A stretch of 64,000 bases of DNA. Origin: Anaerolineales bacterium. Its GTDB lineage: Bacteria; Chloroflexota; Anaerolineae; 4572-78; J111. Positions 41,845 to 50,159 of the stretch are shown here, one piece after another. The notes beneath the pieces were generated by a model that did not search any database, was not told where the DNA came from, and saw only the letters and a list, made by a program, of their open reading frames with translations. Both the position numbers and the translations under genes were made by a program. Each line of letters starts with the position of its first letter. The stretch's first letter is position 1. The stretch lies in NCBI GenBank assembly GCA_020634855.1, contig JACKAU010000022.1, positions 55,109 to 119,108 of the forward strand, in the 5' to 3' direction.

Positions 41845-42083
41845 GGTGTTTGGTTCCTTGTTGTTTGATTACTACTCAGGTCTAGATGTTGATTAAAGAA
41901 TAACATCCGGTGATTTCTCTTTGCTTACCGAAAAGTTATCAGAGTCTTACAATTTTTGAGGCTAATGTTTGCCAAGGCCAGACCTGACAGGTTTCAGAAT
42001 TTGCGTTTGCGAGAACAACCTATCCGGATGAAACATGATTTAGGTTGAAGCGAGCGTTTGAAAACCTGTCAGGTCTTTCATGG

Positions 42084-42992
42084 TTACACAATCGCCACGG
42101 GCGAGACCCACGCGCCGGTGGCGCCGCGTATTTTGGCGTGGGTGAGCACGAACATAAATTCAGAGACGCCGGCGCGGGCCAGTTCAGTGGTGTATAGGTT
42201 TTCCACGATGAACAGGCCGTAGCGCACATTGAGCGTTTGCGGGACCACAAAGGGTTGGTCCGGGTCTTCGGGCGGAACGGGGCCAAAGCTCCAGGTATCA
42301 CAACCGGTCAGGGCCACCCCCTGTTCGACCAGCCACAGCGCCGCGGCCATGCCAGGTCCCGGTTCGCCGGAGACGTAGGCGGCGTTATCTTTCATCCACA
42401 AGTTGCCCCAGCCGGTATGGAATAGGACCACATCGCCCCGTTCGACCTGAATTTCTTGCCGGTCGAGCGCCGCCGTGACATCGGCGACCGTGATGACGTA
42501 ACCCGGCTCCAATCGCTCGACGCCGTGCAGGCCGGCGATATCGAGCAGGAGGCCGCGAGTGATAATTTGCGGGACGGTCTCGATGCCGAGCCGGTTGGTG
42601 CCCCATTCTTCGGCCAGTTCTGTCAGGGTGTGCCCATTGTAAAAACGGTCGCCGATTTGCAGGTGGTTCAGGCCGTCCAGGTGGGTGCCCATCTGCCAGG
42701 TGCTGGCGACCCACTCGATAATCCAGTTGACGTTGTTCTCGCCCCAGCCGGCCGGGCCGGCATTGGGCCGCCGCCGGTTGAGCAGGTGAGCGCCGGTCAC
42801 TAAGATTTGGCGAAAGGTTCGGCCAGGAAATGCCGGGATTTTTTCATCCATGATGTGGGCCAGGTCATATACTCGGCCCTGCCGCGCCAAGCGGGCCGCC
42901 GCGGCGACCTTGGCGGGCGTGATTTCATTGAGCATACCCAGTTGATCATCCGGGCCGTAGGGCGAGGGCCACCACGGGTTATTATTCGACAT
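42084..42992 (-). CDS. Cyclase family protein (kynurenine formamidase-like)
   Basis: 302 residues. The TWQMGTHLDGLNHLQIGD block is the HxGTHxDxxxH-type metal motif of the cyclase/formamidase fold. IMDEKIPAFPG near the N-terminus and VERGDVVLFHTGW are also typical. Members hydrolyse amides or lactones, e.g. N-formylkynurenine. The longer N-terminus (PYGPDDQLGMLNEITPAKV) matches the larger cyclase subgroup of uncertain substrate. The ATG lies inside the 3' end of the GH63-like gene (11-bp overlap) with AGGAGG upstream, so the two are translationally coupled. Confidence 0.88.
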   Translation of the reverse strand: MSNNNPWWPSPYGPDDQLGMLNEITPAKVAAAARLARQGRVYDLAHIMDEKIPAFPGRTFRQILVTGAHLLNRRRPNAGPAGWGENNVNWIIEWVASTWQMGTHLDGLNHLQIGDRFYNGHTLTELAEEWGTNRLGIETVPQIITRGLLLDIAGLHGVERLEPGYVITVADVTAALDRQEIQVERGDVVLFHTGWGNLWMKDNAAYVSGEPGPGMAAALWLVEQGVALTGCDTWSFGPVPPEDPDQPFVVPQTLNVRYGLFIVENLYTTELARAGVSEFMFVLTHAKIRGATGAWVSPVAIV

Positions 42993-45714
42993 CGCTGCCT
43001 CCTGATTGCTGAATAAGCTTGGCCACGACGCCGGTCCAGCCGGTTTGGTGGCTGGCGCCCAGGCCCGCGCCGTTGTCGCCGTGGAAATATTCGTTGAATA
43101 AAATTAGGTCGCGCCAGTGCGGGTCTTGTTGGAAGAGGGTTTGGCCGCCGTAGATGGGCCGCCGGCCGTCCGGGGTGCGTAGGAAGAGACGGGTGAGCCG
43201 TTGGGATAACTCGGCAGCGACTTCGTCCAGGGTCATCATCTGGCCGGAGCCGGTGGGACATTCGACCTTGAGTTCATCGCCATAGTAGTGATACAGCTTT
43301 TGCAGCGATTCGATGATGAGGTAGTTGATCGGGAACCAGATCGGGCCGCGCCAGTTGGAGTTGCCGCCGAACAGGCCGCTTTCCGACTCGGCGGGTTGGT
43401 AACTGATGACGTGCGTTTGGCCGTTGGTGTGGTAGAAATACGGATGCTCATGGTGGTAGCGAGAGACGCTGCGGATGCCGTAGGGCGACAAGAACTCGTT
43501 TTCATCGAGCATATAGCTTAACACCCGCACCAGCCGTTCGCGGGTGACAATGGCTAACAGGCGGCGCTGCCCCATACCGGGCACGTCCACGCTGGCCATA
43601 TTCCCGGCCAGGTGGGGGCGATTATTCATGAACCAATGCAGCCGCCGGTTGAAGTCGGGCATTTTGTCCAAAATCTCTTGCTCCAGCGTTTCGATGGCAA
43701 ACATCGGCAGCAGGCCGACCAGTGACCGAATGCGTAGGGGGATGATTTGGCCGTCGGGCAGGTGGAGCGAGTCATAGAAGAAGCCATCCGTCTCATCCCA
43801 CAAGCTGTGGCCTTCACCGGCGCGGTCGGTCATGGCTTTGGCGATGGATAGAAAATGCTCGAAGAATTTGGTGGCGATATCTTGATAAACCGGGTTTTCT
43901 TGCGCCAGTTCCAGGGCAATTTTGAGCATCGTCAGGCAGAACGCGCCCATCCAGGAGGTGCCGTCGGATTGGTCGATGTGGCCGCCGGTGGGCAGGGCCG
44001 CGCTGCGATCAAAAATACTGATGTTGTCCAGTCCCAAAAAGCCGCCCTGGAAGATGTTGTTACCGTCGACGTCTTTGCGGTTGACCCACCAGGTGAAGTT
44101 GAGCAGCAGCTTGTGGAACATGCCTTCCAAAAAAGCCCGGTCGGGTCGGCCGCTTTGTTTGGCGTCGATTTTGTAAACGCGCCAGGTGGCCCAGGCATGC
44201 ACCGGCGGGTTGACATCGCCAAAGGCCCATTCATAGGCCGGCAGTTGGCCGTTGGGGTGCATATACCATTCGCGGGTCATCAGTTCGAGCTGGCGTTTGG
44301 CGAAATCGGCATCGACCATCACCAGGGGCAGGCAGTGAAAGGCCAAATCCCAGGCGGCGAACCAGGGGTATTCCCACTTGTCGGGCATGGAGACGACGTC
44401 GAAGTTGTTGAGATGCTCCCAGTCGTGGTTGCGTCCGTGTTCGCGTGAAGCCGGCGGCGGTGGCGCGGCCGGGTCGCCCATAAGCCACTGCTCGATGTCG
44501 TAATAAAACAGTTGTTTCGACCAGAGCATCCCGGCAAACGCCTGGCGTTGGACCCGCTTTTCATCTTCGGATAGGCTGGGCTTTTGCACGGCGGCGTAAA
44601 ATTCATCGGCTTCGCTTTGGCGTTGGGCGAAGAGATCATCGAAATCGGCAAAGGGCGCTTCTATATTGGCGATGAGAGACTGGCGACTGGGCATTGGCGC
44701 TTCGGGATTGGCGGTGGGAGGTTGGATCTGGGTCAAGCGGAGATGAATCGACTGCGATTCGCCGGGGGCCAGGCTGAGCTGATAGAGGGCGGCGGCTTTG
44801 GTGCCGGTCTGGCTGGGGTTGACGGCCTCGGTTTCGCCATTAACCAGATAGCGGTGAAACGCATCTTTTACGTAGGGATTGGCGTTGGGCAGGCCGTAGT
44901 GTCGTTCGGCGTTGGTTTCGTTGTCGGTGAACAGCAGGGTGGATGTACCTTCGGCTACCAATTGGTAGGTGCCGGCGGCGAAATGCATGGCTTCAACCGC
45001 GGCTAGACCATCCGGCCGGTTGAGCCGGCGTAAACAAGGTTTGGTGGGGACATCGCCCATCGGGCCGGCGGGGTAACCCCAACTCCAGGTGTTGCGGAAC
45101 CAGAGCGTCGGCAGTAGGTAGCAATCGGCGCTGTCCGGGCCGTGGTTGGTGGCGGTAATGTTGATCAGGATATCGTTTTGGTCGGCTTTGGCGTATTCGA
45201 TCACAATATCAAAGTAGCGATTATCGTTGAACACGCCGGTGTCGAGCAGCTCGTACTCAAAATCGAAAAAGCCGCGCCGCCGGTTTTCCACGGCCAGGTC
45301 GGTGTAGGGAAAGGCGGCTTGTGGGTATTTGTAGAGCATTTTCATATAGCTGTGGGTGGGGGTGCTGTCGAGGTAAAAGTAATACTCTTTGACGTCCTCG
45401 CCGTGGTTGCCTTCCGAGCCGGTTAGCCCGAACAATCGCTCTTTGAGAATGGGGTCGCGCCCATTCCAAAGGGCCAGGGCCAAGCAGAGATATTGATCGC
45501 GGTCGCTGATGCCGGCCAGGCCATCCTCACCCCAGCGGTAGGTGCGACTGCGGGCATGGTCGTGCGGGAAAAAATCCCAGGCCGTGCCATAGTCACTGTA
45601 ATCTTCGCGCACCGTACCCCAGGCGCGTTCGCTGAGATAAGGTCCCCAATTTTTCCAATTGGCTGCTCGCTCATGGTGAGCCTGCAGGCGTTGATGTTCG
45701 GCGGTTTGTTGCAT
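42982..45714 (-). CDS. GH63-like (MGH1-type) glycoside hydrolase
   Basis: 910 residues. An N-terminal beta domain (NWGPYLSERAWGTVREDYSDYGTAWDFFPHDHARSRTYRWGEDG) is followed by an (alpha/alpha)6 barrel in the second half: KWEYPWFAAWDLAFHCLPLVMVD, GGFLGLDNISIFDR, and WRGPIWFPINYLIIESLQKL. Paired acidic residues in AWDLAFH and in the LWDETDGFFYD region are in the catalytic area of GH63. It likely cleaves alpha-glucosides, perhaps a glucosyl or mannosylglycerate-type compatible solute; substrate unknown. Start ATG has TTGGAGG. It overlaps the cyclase gene. Confidence 0.87.
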   Translation of the reverse strand: MQQTAEHQRLQAHHERAANWKNWGPYLSERAWGTVREDYSDYGTAWDFFPHDHARSRTYRWGEDGLAGISDRDQYLCLALALWNGRDPILKERLFGLTGSEGNHGEDVKEYYFYLDSTPTHSYMKMLYKYPQAAFPYTDLAVENRRRGFFDFEYELLDTGVFNDNRYFDIVIEYAKADQNDILINITATNHGPDSADCYLLPTLWFRNTWSWGYPAGPMGDVPTKPCLRRLNRPDGLAAVEAMHFAAGTYQLVAEGTSTLLFTDNETNAERHYGLPNANPYVKDAFHRYLVNGETEAVNPSQTGTKAAALYQLSLAPGESQSIHLRLTQIQPPTANPEAPMPSRQSLIANIEAPFADFDDLFAQRQSEADEFYAAVQKPSLSEDEKRVQRQAFAGMLWSKQLFYYDIEQWLMGDPAAPPPPASREHGRNHDWEHLNNFDVVSMPDKWEYPWFAAWDLAFHCLPLVMVDADFAKRQLELMTREWYMHPNGQLPAYEWAFGDVNPPVHAWATWRVYKIDAKQSGRPDRAFLEGMFHKLLLNFTWWVNRKDVDGNNIFQGGFLGLDNISIFDRSAALPTGGHIDQSDGTSWMGAFCLTMLKIALELAQENPVYQDIATKFFEHFLSIAKAMTDRAGEGHSLWDETDGFFYDSLHLPDGQIIPLRIRSLVGLLPMFAIETLEQEILDKMPDFNRRLHWFMNNRPHLAGNMASVDVPGMGQRRLLAIVTRERLVRVLSYMLDENEFLSPYGIRSVSRYHHEHPYFYHTNGQTHVISYQPAESESGLFGGNSNWRGPIWFPINYLIIESLQKLYHYYGDELKVECPTGSGQMMTLDEVAAELSQRLTRLFLRTPDGRRPIYGGQTLFQQDPHWRDLILFNEYFHGDNGAGLGASHQTGWTGVVAKLIQQSGGSDVE

Positions 45715-46042
45715 GATGTTACCTCCAATTTTTTACCGTTTATTGAATAACTGGAGCTGCCACTCGTATCGTTAAACCGGGGAGTAAGGGGTGTGGAGTA
45801 GGGATTAAGGGGAAAATGCACCTACTTCCTACTCCGTACTCCTTACTCCCAACCGGATTCGGGCTGAAACTGAGGGTTTTTGTTGTTTTTTGGACACGGT
45901 AGCAACTTGGGTTATTTAATGATAAGCGCCCGTGATTACGGGGCTGTTACTAAAAAATGATCAGAGTCTTACAGTTTTTGGACGCAAATTTGCGCTACCT
46001 GCAAAAATCATAGAACACGGATGACACGGATCATACGGATTT
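45715..46042. other. Intergenic region with hairpin and copy 1 of a 40-bp direct repeat
   Basis: At 45777-45857 GGGGAGTAAGGGGTGTGGAG faces CTACTCCGTACTCCTTACTC to form a long hairpin. At 45933-45972 lies the first copy of a 40-bp repeat. At 46014-46040 short ACACGGATGACACGGAT units occur. No gene is seen. Confidence 0.7.
45933..45972. repeat. 40-bp direct repeat, copy 1
   Basis: Begins TGATTACGGGGCTGTTACTA and ends ATGATCAGAGTCTTAC; identical over 40 bp to 46956-46995. A shorter relative, TTATCAGAGTCTTACAATTT, lies at 41936-41955. Confidence 0.93.
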
Positions 46043-46708
46043 TCACTGATTTAGATGTTGTTTATCCGGGTTAATCCGTTTGAGAAAATGGGTCATTTCC
46101 TCGCTCAGATAACGGATTTCCAATTCGGCTTTGAGATTGAGGCGATAATCGTTTTCGGCCCGCAGGCGATCCAGCCGGGCCTGGTGGCGCTGACTCATCA
46201 GGATAATGGGACCTTGCAGCGCCGCCAGGGAACCTAAGACGGCGCTGATGACGGCCAGGATAATGACCGGGTAGGGTTCATATGGTTGGAGGAGGACGTT
46301 AAAACTGATCCAAAAGGCCAAAAACATTAAGATTGCCGTGGGGAAATACCAACTGCCGACCGTAACGGTGACTTGGTCGGCCAGCCGAGCGCCCCAGGTA
46401 CGCGATTGGTCAAAGGTCAGGTCGGGGTTTTCTGAGAGCAAACTCTCCGTGCCGATGCTATGGAGCACCTGCCTATCCAGGTCAGACAGGTGGCCTTTTT
46501 CGGCTTGAAGCAGGGTTTTGGCGTGCTGCATTTTGGCCTGATTGAGGCAGGTGGTGCAGATCGCGTCGTGACGGGTCCAGCCGGGGTTTTGCTGTTGAAT
46601 GGCAGCAACGACGCTGTCGGGAATGAGATCGCCGGGCATCATGCGGTCGGTTGGCTTTTCCTGCCGGCAGATAGGGCACAAGAGTGAACTGTGATGGTTG
46701 TTGTTCAT
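46043..46708 (-). CDS. DUF1003 membrane protein with zinc-ribbon-like N-terminus
   Basis: 221 residues from ATG 46708 (GGGAGGTG upstream); the longer frame from 46753 is not needed. N-terminal CPIC and CTTC pairs (LLCPICRQEK, AICTTCLNQ) suggest a metal-binding module. Two membrane segments follow (GSWYFPTAILMFLAFWISFNVLL and VIILAVISAVLGSLAALQGPIILM), characteristic of DUF1003, then a charged coiled coil (RLRAENDYRLNLKAELEI). Function unknown. It is bracketed by 40-bp direct repeats. Confidence 0.87.
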   Translation of the reverse strand: MNNNHHSSLLCPICRQEKPTDRMMPGDLIPDSVVAAIQQQNPGWTRHDAICTTCLNQAKMQHAKTLLQAEKGHLSDLDRQVLHSIGTESLLSENPDLTFDQSRTWGARLADQVTVTVGSWYFPTAILMFLAFWISFNVLLQPYEPYPVIILAVISAVLGSLAALQGPIILMSQRHQARLDRLRAENDYRLNLKAELEIRYLSEEMTHFLKRINPDKQHLNQ

Positions 46709-46725
46709 TATTGTCACCTCCCAAA

Positions 46726-46937
46726 AGGAGTTTATGGAGTTAATAGAGTTCATAGGGTTTTGGAGTTAGAGGATTCATTGAGTTATCTTAACGGCGATAA
46801 GTCCACTTTGGCGTAAAATGCGGCCGTTATTTGAAGTGGCCACTCTCTAAACTGCCTGAATTCTACGAACTCCGTAAACTACTGAACTCCTGCACTCCAC
46901 GAACTCCACGAACTCTATGAACTCTATAAACTCTAAG
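46726..46937. repeat. GAGTTTATAGAGTT-type repeat cluster
   Basis: AGTTTATGGAGTTAATAGAG (46729 onward) and the complementary set CGAACTCTATGAACTCTATA (to 46937) form an imperfect inverted repeat over about 200 bp. It is built of 9-10-bp units GAACTC(T/C)A. The same unit also occurs near 11320-11350. Confidence 0.7.
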
Positions 46938-46955
46938 TTGAATGATAATGGGGCT

Positions 46956-46995
46956 TGATTACGGGGCTGTTACTAAAAAATGATCAGAGTCTTAC
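46956..46995. repeat. 40-bp direct repeat, copy 2
   Basis: Identical to 45933-45972. It lies just upstream of the HAD gene and overlaps the 5' end of its open frame. Confidence 0.93.
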
Positions 46996-47077
46996 GGACT
47001 ATGCTCCAACCCTGAATTTTTCTTTAGCCGAAATGGAGTTAAACTTAGGGGGTAGAATTGAAACGGAGGCAAATCAA

Positions 47078-47698
47078 TTGGCAAATTCACCGATTACGAC
47101 GTTGTTCTTGGATATTGGCGGGGTTTTATTGACGAATGGGTGGGATCATACCATGCGTCAAGATGCGGCTAAAACGTTTGCGTTAGATTACGCCGATATG
47201 GACGAGCGGCACCACTTGACCTTTGATACCTACGAAGAGGGTAAGATTAGCCTGGACGAGTATCTGAACCGGATCATTTTCTATCAGGACCGCCCTTTCT
47301 CGCGCCAGGAATTCAAAGCGTTTATGTTCGCTCAATCTCAGCCCTATCAGCCCATGATTGAGCTGATCCGTCAGCTCAAGGAGCGCTACCAACTCAAAAT
47401 TGCGGCGGTCAGCAATGAAGGGCGAGAATTGACCGTTTACCGGATTAAGGAGTTTGAGTTAGGTCAGTTTATCGACTTTTTTGTCTCGTCCTGTTTTGTT
47501 CACTATCGTAAGCCGGACCCGGACATTTACCGCATTGCGCTGGATATTGCCCAGGTCCGGCCTGAGCAAGTGGCCTATATCGAGGACCGGTCGATGTTTG
47601 TGGAGGTAGCCGGCAGCCTGGGGCTGCACGGTATCTATCACACCGGTATTGAGACCACTCGCTCGGCGCTGGCCGAATTGGGTTTGTCGTTGGAATAG
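47078..47698 (+). CDS. HAD-family hydrolase
   Basis: 206 residues from TTG 47078, chosen because ACGGAGG lies 7-8 bp upstream and the protein then begins directly before the fold; the longer frame from 46955 runs through the 40-bp repeat. HAD motif I is FLDIGGVLLTN (second Asp replaced by Gly, as in many HAD-IA phosphatases with this motif). Motif II is in IAAVSNEGREL, and motif III/IV is in CFVHYRKPDPDIYRIALD...VAYIEDRSMFVEVA. The lack of the second Asp in motif I questions phosphatase activity; haloacid dehalogenase-like chemistry is also possible. Confidence 0.83.
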   Translation: MANSPITTLFLDIGGVLLTNGWDHTMRQDAAKTFALDYADMDERHHLTFDTYEEGKISLDEYLNRIIFYQDRPFSRQEFKAFMFAQSQPYQPMIELIRQLKERYQLKIAAVSNEGRELTVYRIKEFELGQFIDFFVSSCFVHYRKPDPDIYRIALDIAQVRPEQVAYIEDRSMFVEVAGSLGLHGIYHTGIETTRSALAELGLSLE

Positions 47699-47716
47699 TC
47701 AGTTGAGTAGGGAACG

Positions 47717-48322
47717 CTAAGCCCGGCCGGGCTGGTTCGCCAACGGGCGACCGTGACCGTCGTGGTCGCGGAAAATGAGGCCCGGCTGCCAGGGTGTCCC
47801 CAGTTTAGGTAGGACCCACCGATCCAGCCCCCACCAACCGGCCGTTTTCCAGGCTAATACCAGGAAAGTGGCAATCGCAAACAAGACCGGGTTGGAACTG
47901 ACCGTACCGGCCAACAGGTAGTTCATATTCATAAAACTGCCAAAGAAAGCCGCGATACCGGTGAACAGCCCCAGGATTAAAGCAATACCCACCAGAACTT
48001 CACCGGCCGTAATCAGATAACTCCAGAAGACCGGATAAGGCAGCACAACATGATTCAAAAACCAGGCATACCAGGGCTGCACATCGGGATGGTCGCCGCC
48101 GGTTTTAGATAAAGCGCCCTTGACAAAACCGGTGATCGCTGTCCCGGCCTGGCTGCCGGTCCAGACCGGACTGGTGAGCTTGCCCCAGCCGGCCGACAGC
48201 CACTCCCACCCCAGATAGAGCCGCAGCAGCAGCCAAAGCCAAGCCCAACGCACCTCCCCAAACAGCGCCTGGGCAATGGGCGGATCTTCAAGCCTGATGA
48301 CGGTTTGTTCTAACTGATTCAT
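47717..48322 (-). CDS. DoxX-family membrane protein
   Basis: 201 residues. Hydrophobic helices include WLWLLLRLYLGWEWLSAGWGK, FWSYLITAGEVLVGIALILGLFTGIAAFFGSFMN and FAIATFLVLAWKTAGWWGLDRWVLP. The LRLYLGWEWLSAGWGKL and GLFTGIAAFFGSFMN patterns fit the DoxX/DoxD (thiosulfate:quinone oxidoreductase small-subunit-like) family. Role unknown here. Start ATG has AAGGAG. An 11-bp repeat array lies 85-115 bp upstream. Confidence 0.87.
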   Translation of the reverse strand: MNQLEQTVIRLEDPPIAQALFGEVRWAWLWLLLRLYLGWEWLSAGWGKLTSPVWTGSQAGTAITGFVKGALSKTGGDHPDVQPWYAWFLNHVVLPYPVFWSYLITAGEVLVGIALILGLFTGIAAFFGSFMNMNYLLAGTVSSNPVLFAIATFLVLAWKTAGWWGLDRWVLPKLGTPWQPGLIFRDHDGHGRPLANQPGRA

Positions 48323-48406
48323 GATTAATCTCCTTGAGAAAACATGGTGTTATTTATAAGGCTACCTTCATGATAGTCCTTTCGCGACCGGCTGTCTTTA
48401 GCGAAG

Positions 48407-48435
48407 ACTTAAGTTCAGCTTAAGATCAACTTAAG
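48407..48435. promoter_or_regulatory. Three CTTAAG repeats at 11-bp spacing, probable operator
   Basis: ACTTAAG (48407-48413), GCTTAAG (48418-48424) and ACTTAAG (48429-48435), each 11 bp apart. The layout resembles a Pho-box-like site of an OmpR/PhoB regulator. It lies upstream of doxX on the minus strand. The rest of the 332-bp gap, 48323-48654, holds no gene; a small ATG frame at 48614 runs into the insertion sequence. Confidence 0.6.
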
Positions 48436-48654
48436 CTGCGAGGAAAAATGCCTCTTGGCGGCCGTTTTGTGACTGATGGGAGCGCTTAGAGTTCAAGCGG
48501 AGTGATAAATTTCTGTCCGGAACAGCATCTTCACGTCGATTTCTTAAAGAATCCAATTCTTTTTTAATTTGTTACAACCCAGGTGTTGACAGGTGTGGTA
48601 TAAATAGAACGAGATGGATTTGCAAAGAGAAAACGAACAACTAAAACAAGAAAA

Positions 48655-49764
48655 TAGGACTTACGCAAAAAAGCATAATTTGCGAAAAGGATAAAAGAGA
48701 ATAGGGTCAAGGGATGAAGAAAAAACCTGTAACCCGCTTAGATTATTGTCAATACTTGTTGGTCAGTCAGATCAACTACACGCTAACTAATTTTGCCGAC
48801 CATCGTGAGCAATTCTCACACGATGCCATCAATCGGTATCTGCGAGGCGAACGGCTGACGCCCCGGCTAATCTGGGATAATGTCAAAAGTCAAATCGTGC
48901 CTACGCCAGAGGGCTATGTCGTCTTTGATGATACGGTTCTGGACAAAAACCACTCTTTTGCGATTGAATTGGTGCGCCGTCAGTACAGCGGCAATGCCAA
49001 AAAGGTCATTAAAGGCATCGGAGTGGTGACCTGTATCTACATTAATCCCGCAGACGACCAGTTCTGGTTGATAGACTACCGGCTGTATGACCCTGAGGGC
49101 GATGGCAAGAGCAAACTGGAGCATGTTCGCGACATGTTGACCAATATCTGCTATCACAAACAACTGCCGTTTCGAGCGGTGCTGATGGACACCTGGTATG
49201 CCACTAAAAAACTGATGTTGTTTATTGAGGGTTTGGAAAAAGTCTATTACTGTCCCCTCAAAGCCAACCGTCAGGTTGATGACAGCGGTGGTCATCAACC
49301 CTATCAACGGGTCGATAGCCTCGCTTGGAGCCCGACCCAATTACAACACGGCAAATCGCTCAAAATCAAAGGCTTTCCTCAAGACCATCTGGTTCAGTGT
49401 TTCCGGGTCGCGGTGTCTACCCACCGCACGGATTGGGTCGTGACCAATGACCCCGCTCAAAACTCGACCCAGGCCACCCAACAGGTGTGTGGCTTCCGTT
49501 GGAAGATTGAGCAACTGCATCGGGAAGGCAAACAATTGACTGGTGTCGAACAGTGTCAATGTCGTAAAGCTCGCATTCAACGCAATCATATCGCTTGTGC
49601 TCTGCTCGTTTGGGTCAGATTGAATGATTTGGCCGCTCAAACTGGTCAGACCCTTTATCAACTCAAACACGGTTTGTTAGATCACTAGCTCTGTCAACAA
49701 CTGCGCAATCCGTCTCTTGTTATGGCTCTGGCCTAATTCCTTTCCTTGTTTTGCGTAAGTCCTA
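48655..49764 (+). mobile_element. IS701-like insertion sequence, apparently intact
   Basis: Perfect 16-bp terminal inverted repeats, TAGGACTTACGCAAAA (48655-48670) and TTTTGCGTAAGTCCTA (49749-49764). Length 1110 bp with one uninterrupted transposase. The exact target duplication is unclear because ends and target share bases. It interrupts the 5' end of the gene at 49767. Confidence 0.9.
48714..49688 (+). CDS. IS701-family-like transposase
   Basis: 324 residues, uninterrupted. DDE residues are carried by VVFDDTVLDK, VLMDTWYATKK and GFRWKIEQLHREGKQLTG. The truncated transposase at 19716 is a relative. The start ATG 48714 has only GGG upstream. It is slightly shorter than many IS701 transposases, but the DDE core is complete, so the element may be active. 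Confidence 0.88.
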   Translation: MKKKPVTRLDYCQYLLVSQINYTLTNFADHREQFSHDAINRYLRGERLTPRLIWDNVKSQIVPTPEGYVVFDDTVLDKNHSFAIELVRRQYSGNAKKVIKGIGVVTCIYINPADDQFWLIDYRLYDPEGDGKSKLEHVRDMLTNICYHKQLPFRAVLMDTWYATKKLMLFIEGLEKVYYCPLKANRQVDDSGGHQPYQRVDSLAWSPTQLQHGKSLKIKGFPQDHLVQCFRVAVSTHRTDWVVTNDPAQNSTQATQQVCGFRWKIEQLHREGKQLTGVEQCQCRKARIQRNHIACALLVWVRLNDLAAQTGQTLYQLKHGLLDH

Positions 49765-49766
49765 TA

Positions 49767-50159
49767 AACATTATTATCGATAATTCAGATGTCACATTAC
49801 GCGTCTACCCCGACAAAAAGATTGTCCATCACGAGATTCACCAGTTTATTTATGGAGAAACATATCGGGAGTTAATGTTGAAGGGAGCCGATGCCTTCGA
49901 AAAACACCACTGTACAAAATGGTTATCCGATGACCGGGGAAGTTCAGCCTTGCGACGCGAAGATATCGAATGGGCTACATCATTCTGGGAACCTCGTATT
50001 ATGAAAGCCGGTTGGAAATATTGGGCCTTGATACTGCCGGAAAAGGTTATCGGGCAATTGTATATGAAAAGATTAGTCGAGCGCGGTGATCAACAGGGGA
50101 TAACCGTGCAGCTCTTTAGCGACCCTGCAAAGGCGATGGCCTGGCTGGGGCGGCAATAG
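49767..50159 (+). CDS. Conserved-looking protein, 5' end disrupted by IS
   Basis: The frame is NIIIDNSDVTLRVYPDKKIVHHEIHQFI, then AFEKHHCTKWLSDDRGSSALRREDIEWATSFWEPRIMKAGWKYWALILPE and a C-terminus ending DPAKAMAWLGRQ, about 130 residues. No start codon exists between the IS end and the coding part; translation could only begin at a TTG in the IS end (49746), giving a hybrid N-terminus. The pattern suggests an alpha/beta SpoIIAA/STAS-like fold; this is tentative. Its 3' end overlaps the convergent radical SAM gene by 44 bp. Confidence 0.65.
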   Translation, partial: NIIIDNSDVTLRVYPDKKIVHHEIHQFIYGETYRELMLKGADAFEKHHCTKWLSDDRGSSALRREDIEWATSFWEPRIMKAGWKYWALILPEKVIGQLYMKRLVERGDQQGITVQLFSDPAKAMAWLGRQ

